Below are positions 24,305-33,419 of a stretch of 64,000 nt of DNA, piece by piece (position 1 is the first letter of the stretch; the number at the start of each line of letters is the position of its first letter). Both the position numbers and the translations under genes were made by a program. The stretch covers positions 1-64,000 of the forward strand of contig JACKBI010000012.1 of NCBI GenBank assembly GCA_020634615.1. Reading direction: 5' to 3'. The notes under the pieces were generated by a model. That model was not told the DNA's origin. It searched no databases and worked only from the letters and a program-made list of their open reading frames with translations. The stretch is from Anaerolineales bacterium (GTDB taxonomy: Bacteria > Chloroflexota > Anaerolineae > JAAEKA01).

Positions 24305-25723
24305 ATGTCAAAACGATACACGATTGGCAGAGACCTGCTAATCATCCTCGCTGCGAGTGCGTTACTGGCGCTGACATCCACCGCCTTTGCTCAAGATCGC
24401 GGCAACCCGCAAGGCGACACCCCGCTGGATCAGCAGCTGGAAGCGGTTCTCCTGGATGCCGGCTTCACCGGTCGCATCGAATCGACGCTGGAAAGCCGGC
24501 TCGGTCGCCACGTCGATCACCAGTTGGCCGACCTGGGGCGGCTGCTCTGGTTCGACACGCTGACCGGTCTCAACGACGACAACACCTGCGGCGGCTGCCA
24601 CTCGCCGACCAACGGCTTCGGTGACACCCAGTCCATCGCCATCGGCATCGAGAACAACGGCGTGGTCGGCCCCAATCGTACCGGCCCGCGCAACATGCGC
24701 CGCACGCCGATGATCATCAACAGCGCGTTCTATCCCCGGCTGATGTGGAACTCGCGCTTTCTGTCGCTGTCGGGCGACCCCTTCGACAACGGCGCCGGCC
24801 TCCAGTTTCCAGCGCCGGAGGGGCTCTCGCTTTCCAGCCAGCCCCATTTGCTCACGGCACAGGCCTTCATCCCGCCGACCGAGCGCACGGAAGTTGCCGG
24901 TTTTGCGTTTCCCGGCGACAACGATGCGATCCGGGCCGAGGTGCTGAACCGGTTGAACGGCAGCCCGGCCTACCGCAGGCTCTTCGGCAAGAGCTTCCGG
25001 GAAGTCAAAGACGGCGGCCCCATCACCTTCGACATGTTTGGCCAGGCCATCGCTGAGTTCGAGTTCGAGTTGACCTTCGCCAACGCGCCCATCGACCGGT
25101 TTGCCCGCGGCAACCGCAACGCCCTGAGCGACGACGAGAAGCGCGGCGCGCTGCTCTTCTTCGGCGCGGCACGCTGCGTCCAGTGCCACAGCGTCGCCGG
25201 CCAGTCCAACGAGATGTTCAGCGATTTCCAGGACCACGTCATCGGCGTCCCCCAGATTGCGCCGCTGATAACCAACAACACCTTCGACGGGCCGGGCATG
25301 AACGAGGACTTCGGCCGCGAGCAGATCAGCGGCGACAGTGCCGACCGCTACAAGTTCCGCACCTCGCCGCTGCGCAACATCGCCCTTCAGCCTACGTTTA
25401 TGCATAACGGCGCATTCACCAGCCTGGACGACGCTGTGCGCCACCATCTGAACGTGGTCGAGTCGGCGTTGACCTACAGCCCGGCCAGCCAGCACCTGGC
25501 GGCAGATCTCAGCGGCCCGCAAGGGCCCATCGCTCCCGTGCTGGCACGCCTTGATCCGATCCTGGCGGCACCGGTCACGCTCAGCGACATGGAGTTCGCC
25601 CAGCTCATGGCCTTCGTGCGCAACGGACTGCTCGACCCACGCGCCAGGCCCGAGATATTGCGTCGACTCGTGCCGCGCGCTGTGCCCAGCGGCAATCCTG
25701 TACTGGTGTTCGAGTTCCCCTAG
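24305..25723 (+). CDS. Di-haem cytochrome c peroxidase (CcpA/MauG family)
   Basis: A 472-aa exported protein from ATG 24305 (AGGAGG upstream), with signal peptide ending STAFA/Q. Two CxxCH haem-binding motifs are present: CGGCH near residue 97 and CVQCH near residue 291. The block after the first (SPTNGFGD, then NRTGPRNMRRTPMIIN) and the C-terminal FRTSPLRNIALQPTFMHNGAF segment are typical of bacterial di-haem peroxidases, which reduce hydrogen peroxide or, in MauG, oxidise protein tryptophans. Haem maturation would occur outside the membrane. The small paralogous protein gene follows after 12 bp. Confidence 0.9.
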   Translation: MSKRYTIGRDLLIILAASALLALTSTAFAQDRGNPQGDTPLDQQLEAVLLDAGFTGRIESTLESRLGRHVDHQLADLGRLLWFDTLTGLNDDNTCGGCHSPTNGFGDTQSIAIGIENNGVVGPNRTGPRNMRRTPMIINSAFYPRLMWNSRFLSLSGDPFDNGAGLQFPAPEGLSLSSQPHLLTAQAFIPPTERTEVAGFAFPGDNDAIRAEVLNRLNGSPAYRRLFGKSFREVKDGGPITFDMFGQAIAEFEFELTFANAPIDRFARGNRNALSDDEKRGALLFFGAARCVQCHSVAGQSNEMFSDFQDHVIGVPQIAPLITNNTFDGPGMNEDFGREQISGDSADRYKFRTSPLRNIALQPTFMHNGAFTSLDDAVRHHLNVVESALTYSPASQHLAADLSGPQGPIAPVLARLDPILAAPVTLSDMEFAQLMAFVRNGLLDPRARPEILRRLVPRAVPSGNPVLVFEFP

Positions 25724-25735
25724 AGGCAAGCGCCA

Positions 25736-25948
25736 ATGGACACGCAAGTTCACGCCGACGACCCGTGGTCTCACTCGCAGTTGTTCACCGTGCGCGTCTG
25801 GTATGAACTGCTGGAGGCGGACGACTGGGAGGTGCGCATGCAGACCAGGCATATCCTGAGTGGGGAGACGCGCTACTTCCGCGAGTGGTCGCTGTTGGCA
25901 GCGTATCTGGTCAGCAAGCTGGACGCGCCGTTGCACATCGACGGTTAG
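25736..25948 (+). CDS. Small conserved protein, paralogue of the gene at 20423
   Basis: A 70-aa product closely matching the protein at 20423-20647 over almost its full length (WSHSQLFTVRVWYEL, DDWEVRMQ, HILSGETRYFREWS, AAYLVSKLDA). The start lies 12 bp after the peroxidase stop, suggesting co-transcription. No known family or catalytic motif is visible. Its soluble, charged composition suggests a cytoplasmic binding or regulatory protein. Confidence 0.72.
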   Translation: MDTQVHADDPWSHSQLFTVRVWYELLEADDWEVRMQTRHILSGETRYFREWSLLAAYLVSKLDAPLHIDG

Positions 25949-26222
25949 TGACCAGACCAGCACAGTCGCACTTCGATCAGGTCTTTGCGCTTATCGATTC
26001 TGATTAGACGGCGACACGCCGCGAATGAACAGCAATCGGGCAGCGTTTGGACTGGAATCTGATCGGGAGGGGTAGTAGAATCATGCTGTCAATCGGAAGC
26101 GGGCAGCAGTCGCGCACCGGGTGGCGAGAACGAACCATTCTCGTCGTTTTTTCGTTCAACAGAAACAGACGAACCGACGTTGGCCAGATCGAGCCGGACA
26201 CCTGAACCATGAGACTCCCCTG

Positions 26223-27347
26223 ATGTCCAAACCCCAACAAGGCTATCTGCTGATCGCCGACATCAGCGGCTACACCATGTACCTCAGCCAGTCGGAACTG
26301 GAGCACGCCCAGGAGGTGCTGCAAGTGCTGCTGGAATTGCTGATCGACCACACCAAACCGCCGCTGGCTATCAGCCGCACGGCCGGCGACGCGGTCATCA
26401 GCTATGGCTTGCAGGACAGCTTTCTTCAGGGCCAGACTTTTGTCGAGCTGATTGAGGATACCTATGTCGCCTTTCGCCGGCGCATCGACCTGATGGTGCT
26501 CAACAACGCCTGCCAGTGCAACGCCTGCGCCAACATCGCGACCCTCGATCTGAAATTCTTCGTCCACTACGGCGCGTTCGCCATCCAGCAGTTGGGCGGC
26601 CACGACGAGCTCGTCGGCAGCGATGTCAACCTGATCCACCGGCTGCTGAAGAACAGCGTGACCGAGCAGACCGGCATCCGCGCCTACACGCTCTATACCG
26701 ACGCAGCCATCCGCCAGCTTGCTCTGGATGGAATCTGCGAAAAGCTGGTCGCACATCAGGAAGCCTACGAACACCTGGGCGAGGTCACGGTCTGGGTGCA
26801 GGATATGCATCCGGTCTGGCAGACCAAGAAGGAAACGCTGCGCATCAGCATTCCTCCTGACCGCATTGCGCTGCAGGTCTCGGCCGAAATCGCTCTGCCG
26901 CCGCACCAGGTTTGGGACTATCTCGCCCAACCAGCCTACCGCTCGCTGATCATTGGCTCGGATCGCCAGGAAATCCTCGAACGCAAGGCCGGACGCATCG
27001 ACGCCGGCAGCCAGTTTCAATGCTACCACGGCGACCAGATCATCATGCAGACCGTGATCCAGTGGCGGCCTTTCGAGCAGATGACCACCCGAGACCTGGT
27101 TCCTATCCCTGGCACGCACATCACCGTCGTCATGGACTACAGCCTCGAACCTTGTGAACACGGCACGCGGCTGGTGGAGACGTGGGAACGGGCAAACGGC
27201 AGCTTCTACGCTCGCACACTGACCGGGTTGGTCATGAAGGACAAACGCAAACAGGCGCAGATCAACATCGAGCGATTCCGCGCGGCCACTGAACGAGACG
27301 CCGCAGCGCATCGGGCATCCGCCGACTCGCCAGACGCCAATCGGTGA
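26223..27347 (+). CDS. DUF2652-like / SRPBCC-like two-domain protein
   Basis: The 374-aa product starts at ATG 26223. Residues about 1-200 resemble DUF2652 and degenerate class III cyclase folds: GYLLIADISGYTMYLSQSELEHAQEVLQ, then RTAGDAVISYGL and GGHDELVGSDVNLIHRLLKN. The order (DISGYT, GDAV, NLIHRLLKN) mirrors cyclase catalytic domains, but most catalytic residues seem changed. Residues about 215-350 resemble a START/SRPBCC lipid- or ligand-binding domain (VSAEIALPPHQVWDYLAQPAYRSLIIG). The next gene encodes a true cyclase, so the pair may act in one signalling route. The function is unproven. Confidence 0.75.
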   Translation: MSKPQQGYLLIADISGYTMYLSQSELEHAQEVLQVLLELLIDHTKPPLAISRTAGDAVISYGLQDSFLQGQTFVELIEDTYVAFRRRIDLMVLNNACQCNACANIATLDLKFFVHYGAFAIQQLGGHDELVGSDVNLIHRLLKNSVTEQTGIRAYTLYTDAAIRQLALDGICEKLVAHQEAYEHLGEVTVWVQDMHPVWQTKKETLRISIPPDRIALQVSAEIALPPHQVWDYLAQPAYRSLIIGSDRQEILERKAGRIDAGSQFQCYHGDQIIMQTVIQWRPFEQMTTRDLVPIPGTHITVVMDYSLEPCEHGTRLVETWERANGSFYARTLTGLVMKDKRKQAQINIERFRAATERDAAAHRASADSPDANR

Positions 27348-27436
27348 AAGACGCATGTCAAGACCGCGAGCTGATCGGGTGTTTATCCACTCAGCGTACA
27401 AACAGTGCTACCTTACCCACACCCAAGGACCACCAT

Positions 27437-30400
27437 ATGAACTGTCCCGCCTGCAACACGCTCAACCCGGACGGCGCCCGTTTCTGTTTCAACTGCGGCA
27501 CGTCGATGCCCATCACATGCGCCAACTGCAGCACGAGCCTGCCGCCTAACGCCAGGTTCTGCTTCAACTGCGGCGCGGCGGTCGGAGCGCCAGCCGCTGC
27601 ACCGCCGGCTCCTGAACCGGTCGGCGCCGAATCGGTTTCACCGGCCCAGACTACCACGCGTTTGCAGCAGTTCGTCCCGCGCGAGTTGATGACGAAACTG
27701 GAATCGGCCCGGGCCAGCGGCTCCATGGAGGGCGAACGGCGGATCGTCACGATGCTCTTCTGCGACGTCAAGGGATCGACCGCGGCCGCCAGTGGGCTCG
27801 ATCCTGAAGACTGGGCCGAGATCATCAACGGCGCTTTTGAGCAGATGATCGCGCCGGTATATCGCTACGAAGGTACGGTTGCGCGGCTGATGGGCGACGG
27901 CATTCTGGCCTTCTTCGGCGCTCCCCTGGCGCACGAAGATGATCCGCAACGGGCTGCACTGGCCGGCCTGGAAATCGTCGCGGCCATCAAATCCTATCGC
28001 GAGCAGGTTTTGCAGCGCTGGAATATCGACCTGGACGTACGTGTCGGCATTAACACTGGCCTGGTGGTGGTCGGCGCGGTCGGCTCCGATCTGCGCATGG
28101 AGTACACGGCGCTGGGCGACGCGATCAACCTGGCGGCCCGCATGGAACAGACCGCCATGCCCGGCACCGTGCAGATCGCTGAACCGACCTACAGGCTCAT
28201 CGCGCCGCTCTTTGATTTCGAGACGCTGGAGAGCCTGGCGATCAAGGGTAAGGCGGAGCCGGTGCGCGCCTTTCGTGTGCTGCGCGCCAAAGCGACGCCG
28301 GGGCCAGTGCGCGGTATCGCCGGGCTGCGCTCGCCGCTGGTGGGACGCGAACGGGAAGCGGACGCGCTCTGGTCGGCCGTCGAACAGGTCCGCCAGGGCA
28401 ACGGACAAGTCGTCTCGGTGATGGGCGAGGCCGGGTTGGGCAAGTCGCGGCTGATTGCCGAAGTGCGCGATGCGGTTGAACTCGACACGACCTACCAGCT
28501 GCAATGGTTCGAGGGTCGATCGCTTTCATACGAGACCGCGACGCCGTTCGCGCCCTTCATCAGCTTGCTGGGCGGCTGGTTTGGTTTTGAACCGGGACAA
28601 ACGGATGAGCAGCGATATGCACTGGTCCAGATCGGCCTGAACAAATTGCTTGGCGAGCAGGGCGCGGAGATGGCGCCGTTCCTGGCTTCCATGCTTGGCG
28701 TGGCCGTTCCCGCTCCCGACGCTGACAGGATACGCTTCATGGAACCGCCGATGCTGCGGGCCGGTATTTTCGATCGGGTACAGCGGCTGGTCGAGCGGCT
28801 TGCCGAGGCGCAACCGCTGGTTTTGGTCCTGGATGACGTGCACTGGATCGACCCGACCTCGCTGGATCTGCTGGAGTCGCTGCTGCCGCTGACAAATCGT
28901 GCGCCGCTGCTGATCGTTGTCGCCTTCCGGCCACGACAGGACGAACCATCGTGGCGCATCCACGAACTGGCGCTACGCTACTTTGCCCCCCGCTACACCA
29001 ACATTACCCTGCAGCCGCTGGATCAGCAGCAGGCACGCACGATGGTCGCCAATCTCCTGCACGTGGAAGACCTGCCGGAAAGCGTGCGTCAACTGATCCT
29101 GGACAAAGCCGAGGGAAACCCGTTTTTCGTGGAAGAGGTCATCCGCTCGCTGCTGGACAATGGGCTGGTGGTGCGGGAAAACGACCACTGGCGCGCCACT
29201 GCCGACATCGTCAACATCTCCGTGCCCGACACGCTGATTGGAGTCATCACCGCCCGCCTGGACAAACTGGACGACCAGACCCGCCAGATCGCACAGGCGG
29301 CCTCAGTTGTCGGCCGGGAGTTTTCATACAACACCCTGGCCGACATAATCGAACTGCCCGACGGCCAGCTTGAAGCCGACGTGCAAGAGTTGGTTCGACG
29401 ACAGTTGGTGCGCGAGAAAAGCCTGCACCCCGCTCGCAGTTACGCGTTCAAGCACGTGCTGACGCAGGAAGCCGCCTACAGTTCCGTCCTACTGAGCCGC
29501 CGCCGCGATCTCCATCGCAGAGCAGCCGAGTCGATGATCCGGCGCTCGCCACAACAGGCAGCCGAAATCGCCCGCCACTTGTTGGAGGCGCGCCAGCCCG
29601 CCAAAGCTATGCCCTATCTGATAATCGCGGGCAACGCCGCGGCTCGCAACTATGCCTCGCACGAGGCCATCGGCCATTTCCGCCAGGCTGTTGAGCTACA
29701 GGCTGCTGTCGAGGACGTGACGACCATTCGCCAGGCTTACGAGGGTCTGGGAAAAATGCTGACCCTGACAGGACAGGTCACGGAAGCTGTAACGGTGTAC
29801 CGGCAAATGCTCAAGGTGGGCGAACAACGCGCCGACATTGGCATTCAGGTGTCCGCGCTGAACAAGCTGGCGGGCGTCTATGCGCTGCACATGGGCGAGT
29901 TCAGCGAAGCCGAGACAGCCCTGGCACAGGCAGATCGTTTGGTGAAAGAGTATGAGGAACATGCGGGCGCGGCTGAAAGTGCCCTCATCCGTTGCCAGAT
30001 GTGCACCGCTCAAGCTGACTTTGACGGCGTGTTGCTCCATATGAACAACCTGGTAACCATCGGCGAGACGATCGGTTCCCGAGAGTTTCAGGCCATGGGG
30101 ACAGAGCATGTCGCTTCAAGTCTGCTGTTCATGACCCGCTTCGATGAATCCTGGAAAAAGGCGCAGGAAGCGCTGGCTATTGTCCGCGAGGTAGGCGATC
30201 GACAACACGAGGCGTGGCTTCTCAGCATGACTTTCCCAATTCACATGATGCGAGATGGGAACCTGGAACAAGCGGTTACATACGCCGACGAGGGCGTGCA
30301 GATAGCAGCTCGCATTGGTGCGCTGGAACCACAAGTCTTTGGCAACTGGTGCATTGCCGAGGTGTACCGTGCCCGGGGTGAATATGAACGAGCGCTCCTT

Positions 30401-31111
30401 TACGGGCACCGATCGTTGGATGCAGCTCTCCCCCTGGAAGCTTACGAACCATTCATGACTGTCCAACCGCTGGGAACCCTCGGATCGATCTACCAGGAGA
30501 TCAGCCCCAAGTTCCTTGACCAGATAGGGCAGTTTCACCTGCACGCGCTGCGCCTGCTGGAGAGTCAAATGGGTATGATGGGCGGCGGTTCGGCATGGGC
30601 TGACCTGGGGTGGTGCGCCTTGACGCTGGGAGACACGGAAATCGCCAGCGAAAGCTTTGAAAAGGGTCTGAACTATCCCACCATGTTCATGATGATCGAG
30701 AGGCCGCGCCATCTGGCCGGTGCTGCCTTGCTGGCCAGCCAGCGGGGCAAGCATGCGGAAGCGCTCAATCTGGCGGAAGAAGCCTGTGGCTACGCCGAAG
30801 AGCGCAGTATGCGCAATCTCGTCCCGCTGATGCGCCTGACTTTGGGCAAGGTCCAGGCCGCCGCTGGATACCACGAAGCTGCCTTGCAGCAGTTCGCCAT
30901 CGGCGCCGAGCGCGCACGCGAGTTGTCGATGCGTCCCGTGCTCTGGCAGGCACAGCTGGCCGCAGCCAGATCGCTGGACGCCCTGGATCGCTCCGACGAG
31001 GCCAGAATCCAACAGGTCGCGGCCATCGCTACCATTGATGAGATTACGACAATGTTCAGGGACCAAACGCTGGCAACCGAATTCCGCACCGCCGCCCTGG
31101 CCAGAGTGTAG
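27437..31111 (+). CDS. Zinc-ribbon class III adenylate/guanylate cyclase with AAA ATPase and TPR repeats
   Basis: A 1224-aa protein from ATG 27437 (AAGGA upstream). Two zinc ribbons open it (CPAC...CFNCG, CANC...CFNCG, residues about 3-49). A class III cyclase domain follows (about 100-285): FCDVKGSTAAA, MGDGILAFFGAP and YTALGDAINLAARMEQ carry the metal Asp residues and the Asn/Arg transition-state region. Next is a STAND/AAA ATPase with Walker A GEAGLGKS near 329 and Walker B LVLVLDDVHWID near 464, then a long TPR region to the C-terminus. Such proteins make cyclic nucleotide under control of an ATP-dependent sensor. It is typical of Chloroflexota and Actinobacteria. It follows the degenerate cyclase-like gene by 90 bp. 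Confidence 0.9.
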   Translation: MNCPACNTLNPDGARFCFNCGTSMPITCANCSTSLPPNARFCFNCGAAVGAPAAAPPAPEPVGAESVSPAQTTTRLQQFVPRELMTKLESARASGSMEGERRIVTMLFCDVKGSTAAASGLDPEDWAEIINGAFEQMIAPVYRYEGTVARLMGDGILAFFGAPLAHEDDPQRAALAGLEIVAAIKSYREQVLQRWNIDLDVRVGINTGLVVVGAVGSDLRMEYTALGDAINLAARMEQTAMPGTVQIAEPTYRLIAPLFDFETLESLAIKGKAEPVRAFRVLRAKATPGPVRGIAGLRSPLVGREREADALWSAVEQVRQGNGQVVSVMGEAGLGKSRLIAEVRDAVELDTTYQLQWFEGRSLSYETATPFAPFISLLGGWFGFEPGQTDEQRYALVQIGLNKLLGEQGAEMAPFLASMLGVAVPAPDADRIRFMEPPMLRAGIFDRVQRLVERLAEAQPLVLVLDDVHWIDPTSLDLLESLLPLTNRAPLLIVVAFRPRQDEPSWRIHELALRYFAPRYTNITLQPLDQQQARTMVANLLHVEDLPESVRQLILDKAEGNPFFVEEVIRSLLDNGLVVRENDHWRATADIVNISVPDTLIGVITARLDKLDDQTRQIAQAASVVGREFSYNTLADIIELPDGQLEADVQELVRRQLVREKSLHPARSYAFKHVLTQEAAYSSVLLSRRRDLHRRAAESMIRRSPQQAAEIARHLLEARQPAKAMPYLIIAGNAAARNYASHEAIGHFRQAVELQAAVEDVTTIRQAYEGLGKMLTLTGQVTEAVTVYRQMLKVGEQRADIGIQVSALNKLAGVYALHMGEFSEAETALAQADRLVKEYEEHAGAAESALIRCQMCTAQADFDGVLLHMNNLVTIGETIGSREFQAMGTEHVASSLLFMTRFDESWKKAQEALAIVREVGDRQHEAWLLSMTFPIHMMRDGNLEQAVTYADEGVQIAARIGALEPQVFGNWCIAEVYRARGEYERALLYGHRSLDAALPLEAYEPFMTVQPLGTLGSIYQEISPKFLDQIGQFHLHALRLLESQMGMMGGGSAWADLGWCALTLGDTEIASESFEKGLNYPTMFMMIERPRHLAGAALLASQRGKHAEALNLAEEACGYAEERSMRNLVPLMRLTLGKVQAAAGYHEAALQQFAIGAERARELSMRPVLWQAQLAAARSLDALDRSDEARIQQVAAIATIDEITTMFRDQTLATEFRTAALARV

Positions 31112-31159
31112 GAGCCGGACGCTCCTGGCACACATCGTAGGTCACATCGCTGACAAAGC

Positions 31160-31861
31160 CTACGGGGCAGGGATGTCAGAGTTTCCCAGAAGGGTCAGGG
31201 TTGGCTCCACGAAGACGGGCAACCGACCGGCCTGACGGTCTTGCGTGACTAATCGCTGAATGGCTGCCAGCCACTCACCGATGGTTTTCGCCGACAGCAA
31301 TGCCTCGGTTGCGTAGAACGAGACGACCCCTCGTCTGACGCTGATTTCACTCTGGACGAAATCGTGTTCCTGAGCTCTGCACGCCAGCTCGGTTCCGGGG
31401 GCAGCTTGCTGCGCCAGAATCGTCACCCCAGCCGGCGCACGGCCGGCCAACAGATTGTTGTGTCAGCAATCGGGCAGGACAACCAGATCGACGCCAGGCG
31501 GCGCCGCGAGGGCGGCAAATACCTCGTCCCAGAACACCCAACGTTCCGGTAACATCAACGTGTCCGGTTCTGGCTGCCAGGCCGGTCGGGCATCGGCTGC
31601 TGCCGCGGCGTCCCACGGCCAGAACGCTCCATGCCCGCTGTAATGCAGAAAAATCTGCCCCTCCGTCCATCCGGCGATTCGATCGCGAGCCCTGCCCAGA
31701 AACGCCTGCAGCCCCTCTCGTGTCTGCGCTCCATCGAGACGCAGAAGCTCGTCTTCCCGATAGCCCCGCCGACGCAAAACTTCGTCCATCGCTACCAGAT
31801 CGTGGTGCATCGCCGTGTCGCCGGGATGCGCGGCGGCAATCAGCAGGGCCAGCCGGTTCAC
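31160..31861 (-). CDS. Caspase-like (C14) peptidase with in-frame TGA at the catalytic Cys position
   Basis: Read through the TGA at 31463-31465, this is a 233-residue single-domain caspase-fold peptidase. The catalytic His lies in LHYSGHGAF (His77). The second catalytic block reads LVVLPDC-[TGA]-HNNLLAG, where C14 proteins usually have D-x-C-H-S/N; the TGA is codon 133 and replaces the catalytic Cys. The frame stays open for 100 more codons with plausible sequence (GVTILAQQAAPGTELA, VRRGVVSFYATEALL). A GC-rich hairpin follows the TGA at a SECIS-like distance. Either the residue is selenocysteine, or the gene was killed by a TGC/TGT-to-TGA change. It lies 6 bp downstream of the beta-lactamase-fold gene in the same operon. 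Confidence 0.65.
31428..31450 (-). promoter_or_regulatory. Candidate bacterial SECIS hairpin
   Basis: In the mRNA, 21 nt separate the UGA from a 5-nt loop CGUGC closed by GGCCGGC/GCCGGCU (7 pairs including one G-U, plus two further U-G pairs). Published bacterial SECIS models ask for a loop about 16-37 nt after UGA with a G among its first two loop bases; this hairpin meets both. GC-rich DNA forms such hairpins easily, so support is modest. Confidence 0.35.
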
Positions 31862-31867
31862 GACGTA

Positions 31868-33385
31868 CTACCCTCCGCTGTCGCTGGCGGAAGGCTCTGC
31901 TTCCAGTGGTGTATCAACCGTGGGCGGCTGGCCACCGTTGGCCACCAGGGTGAAGTAATCCCACGATGCTTTGCTGATGTCGGCCATCAGGCTGCTGCTC
32001 AGTGGCCATTCGACCCAGCCCGGCTTGTAAAGAAAGACGCTGACAATATACGGCCCGGCCGGCCCCCAGAAGACGCCAACATCGCCGTGGCTGTCATCCA
32101 CGAAGCCGTGTTTGTGCGCGTAGCGCGTATCCTCCGGCACCCCAGGTTCAAGCAGGATATGCTTGCGGTTCAACTCGATGAATCCCAGCATCTCCTGACA
32201 TTCCTCAGGAGTGATCTGACCCGGATAAGCTGCCAGCAGCGTGCCGCGGCCTTCACTGCACTCCACGATCCACTCAAGAATCAACGCCAGGTCCTTGGCA
32301 GTCGTTTGCATATGCGTATCGGGGTTGGTGGAGACGTCTGTACGGCTGTTGGCCGGCGTTGAATAGGTGCGTGGCAGACTCTCCGTATCATAGGGCGTCG
32401 CCATGAAGGTGTTCTTCAGCCCCAGTTCCCGCAGTGTTGCGGTCACCTTTTCGACACCCTGCCACTCGCTGCCAACCGCGCCGCCGCCGATCAGTCGCAG
32501 CAGCAGGTTGGCAGTGAAGTTGCCGCTCAGCCCCAGCGTTTCAGTCAGCAGCTTGGTGGTCTCGACATCCGGCGGCTCGTCGAGCACGCTGCGATACAAT
32601 TCCAGCATGATCGGGATCTTCATGGTGCTCATGCCGGCAAAAGCGATCTCGGGGTCGCTGATCGCTTCGGTGTCCGCGCCCACCTGCTGAATGAATACGC
32701 TGACCCAGCCGGGGAAACGGTCAGCCCGCGCCTCGACCAGTTTCTGCAGCTCCTTGATGTCGGGGTCCGGCGGCGGCACCTCGACCAGCATCAAGTCGGC
32801 GCGCCGGTCAGTGGGGGAAGAGAGCGCCTGCAGGACACGTTCGCCCGACATGTTGAATTCCAGTTCCAGGCCGGGCTGGCCCGCTTGAAACATAAAGGTG
32901 CTGGTAAACGGCACTCCGGGCGCAAGCGCCACGCCGTAGGGCGGTCTGGCCTCCTTGTCATACTCATCGGCCACGCTCTGCAACCAGCCGGCCAGCTTTT
33001 CCTGGCTATAGCTGTATTTCAGCGGAATATCCACCGGTGTAACCGGGCGGTCGAACACTTCACCCAGGAAGGGACGCCAGTATCCCAGCCCTTCGCCATA
33101 TGGCACGGCTTCCGCCACCATCGCGTTGACGTCCACCTCAAAATCGACATCATCGGGGCGCAGAATGATGCGCTGGTCGTCGTAGTTCACTGCGACCGGC
33201 TCCTGAAATGCGGCGTGCAGGTTGCGCGCGACTTCCTCCAGGTCCGCCCCGGCCGGCGTCATGCCGCTCAACGTGACGCCACCCGGCAACGGTCCTTGCG
33301 TGTTCACATACGCCAGCGCGCTGGGCCCCAGCAGCACGGCCAGGATGACCAGTGCAATGACAAGCAGTAAAAATACGCGTTTCAT
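31868..33385 (-). CDS. Secreted class A beta-lactamase-fold serine hydrolase
   Basis: A 505-aa protein with an N-terminal signal anchor (MKRVFLLLVIALVILAVLLG). Residues about 30-200 resemble the YoaR/VanW-type peptidoglycan-associated segment (PGGVTLSGMTPAGADLEEVARNL). The C-terminal half is a Beta-lactamase2-type domain: SxxK motif STMK near residue 253 (catalytic Ser and Lys), an SGN motif (in GLSGNFTANLLL) in place of SDN, and KHG (AHKHGFV) in place of KTG. This family includes penicillin-recognising carboxypeptidases and beta-lactamases. No antibiotic-resistance claim can be made. The caspase-like gene follows 6 bp downstream. Confidence 0.85.
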   Translation of the reverse strand: MKRVFLLLVIALVILAVLLGPSALAYVNTQGPLPGGVTLSGMTPAGADLEEVARNLHAAFQEPVAVNYDDQRIILRPDDVDFEVDVNAMVAEAVPYGEGLGYWRPFLGEVFDRPVTPVDIPLKYSYSQEKLAGWLQSVADEYDKEARPPYGVALAPGVPFTSTFMFQAGQPGLELEFNMSGERVLQALSSPTDRRADLMLVEVPPPDPDIKELQKLVEARADRFPGWVSVFIQQVGADTEAISDPEIAFAGMSTMKIPIMLELYRSVLDEPPDVETTKLLTETLGLSGNFTANLLLRLIGGGAVGSEWQGVEKVTATLRELGLKNTFMATPYDTESLPRTYSTPANSRTDVSTNPDTHMQTTAKDLALILEWIVECSEGRGTLLAAYPGQITPEECQEMLGFIELNRKHILLEPGVPEDTRYAHKHGFVDDSHGDVGVFWGPAGPYIVSVFLYKPGWVEWPLSSSLMADISKASWDYFTLVANGGQPPTVDTPLEAEPSASDSGG

Positions 33386-33419
33386 AATCTTCGCCGTTCC
33401 AACACAAACTCAAACAGTA

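Noticed and set aside
31160..31450. Separate small gene starting at TTG downstream of the caspase-like frame
   Set aside because: It is in the same frame as the caspase-like gene, directly after the TGA, has no ribosome-binding site, and reads as the missing C-terminal half.
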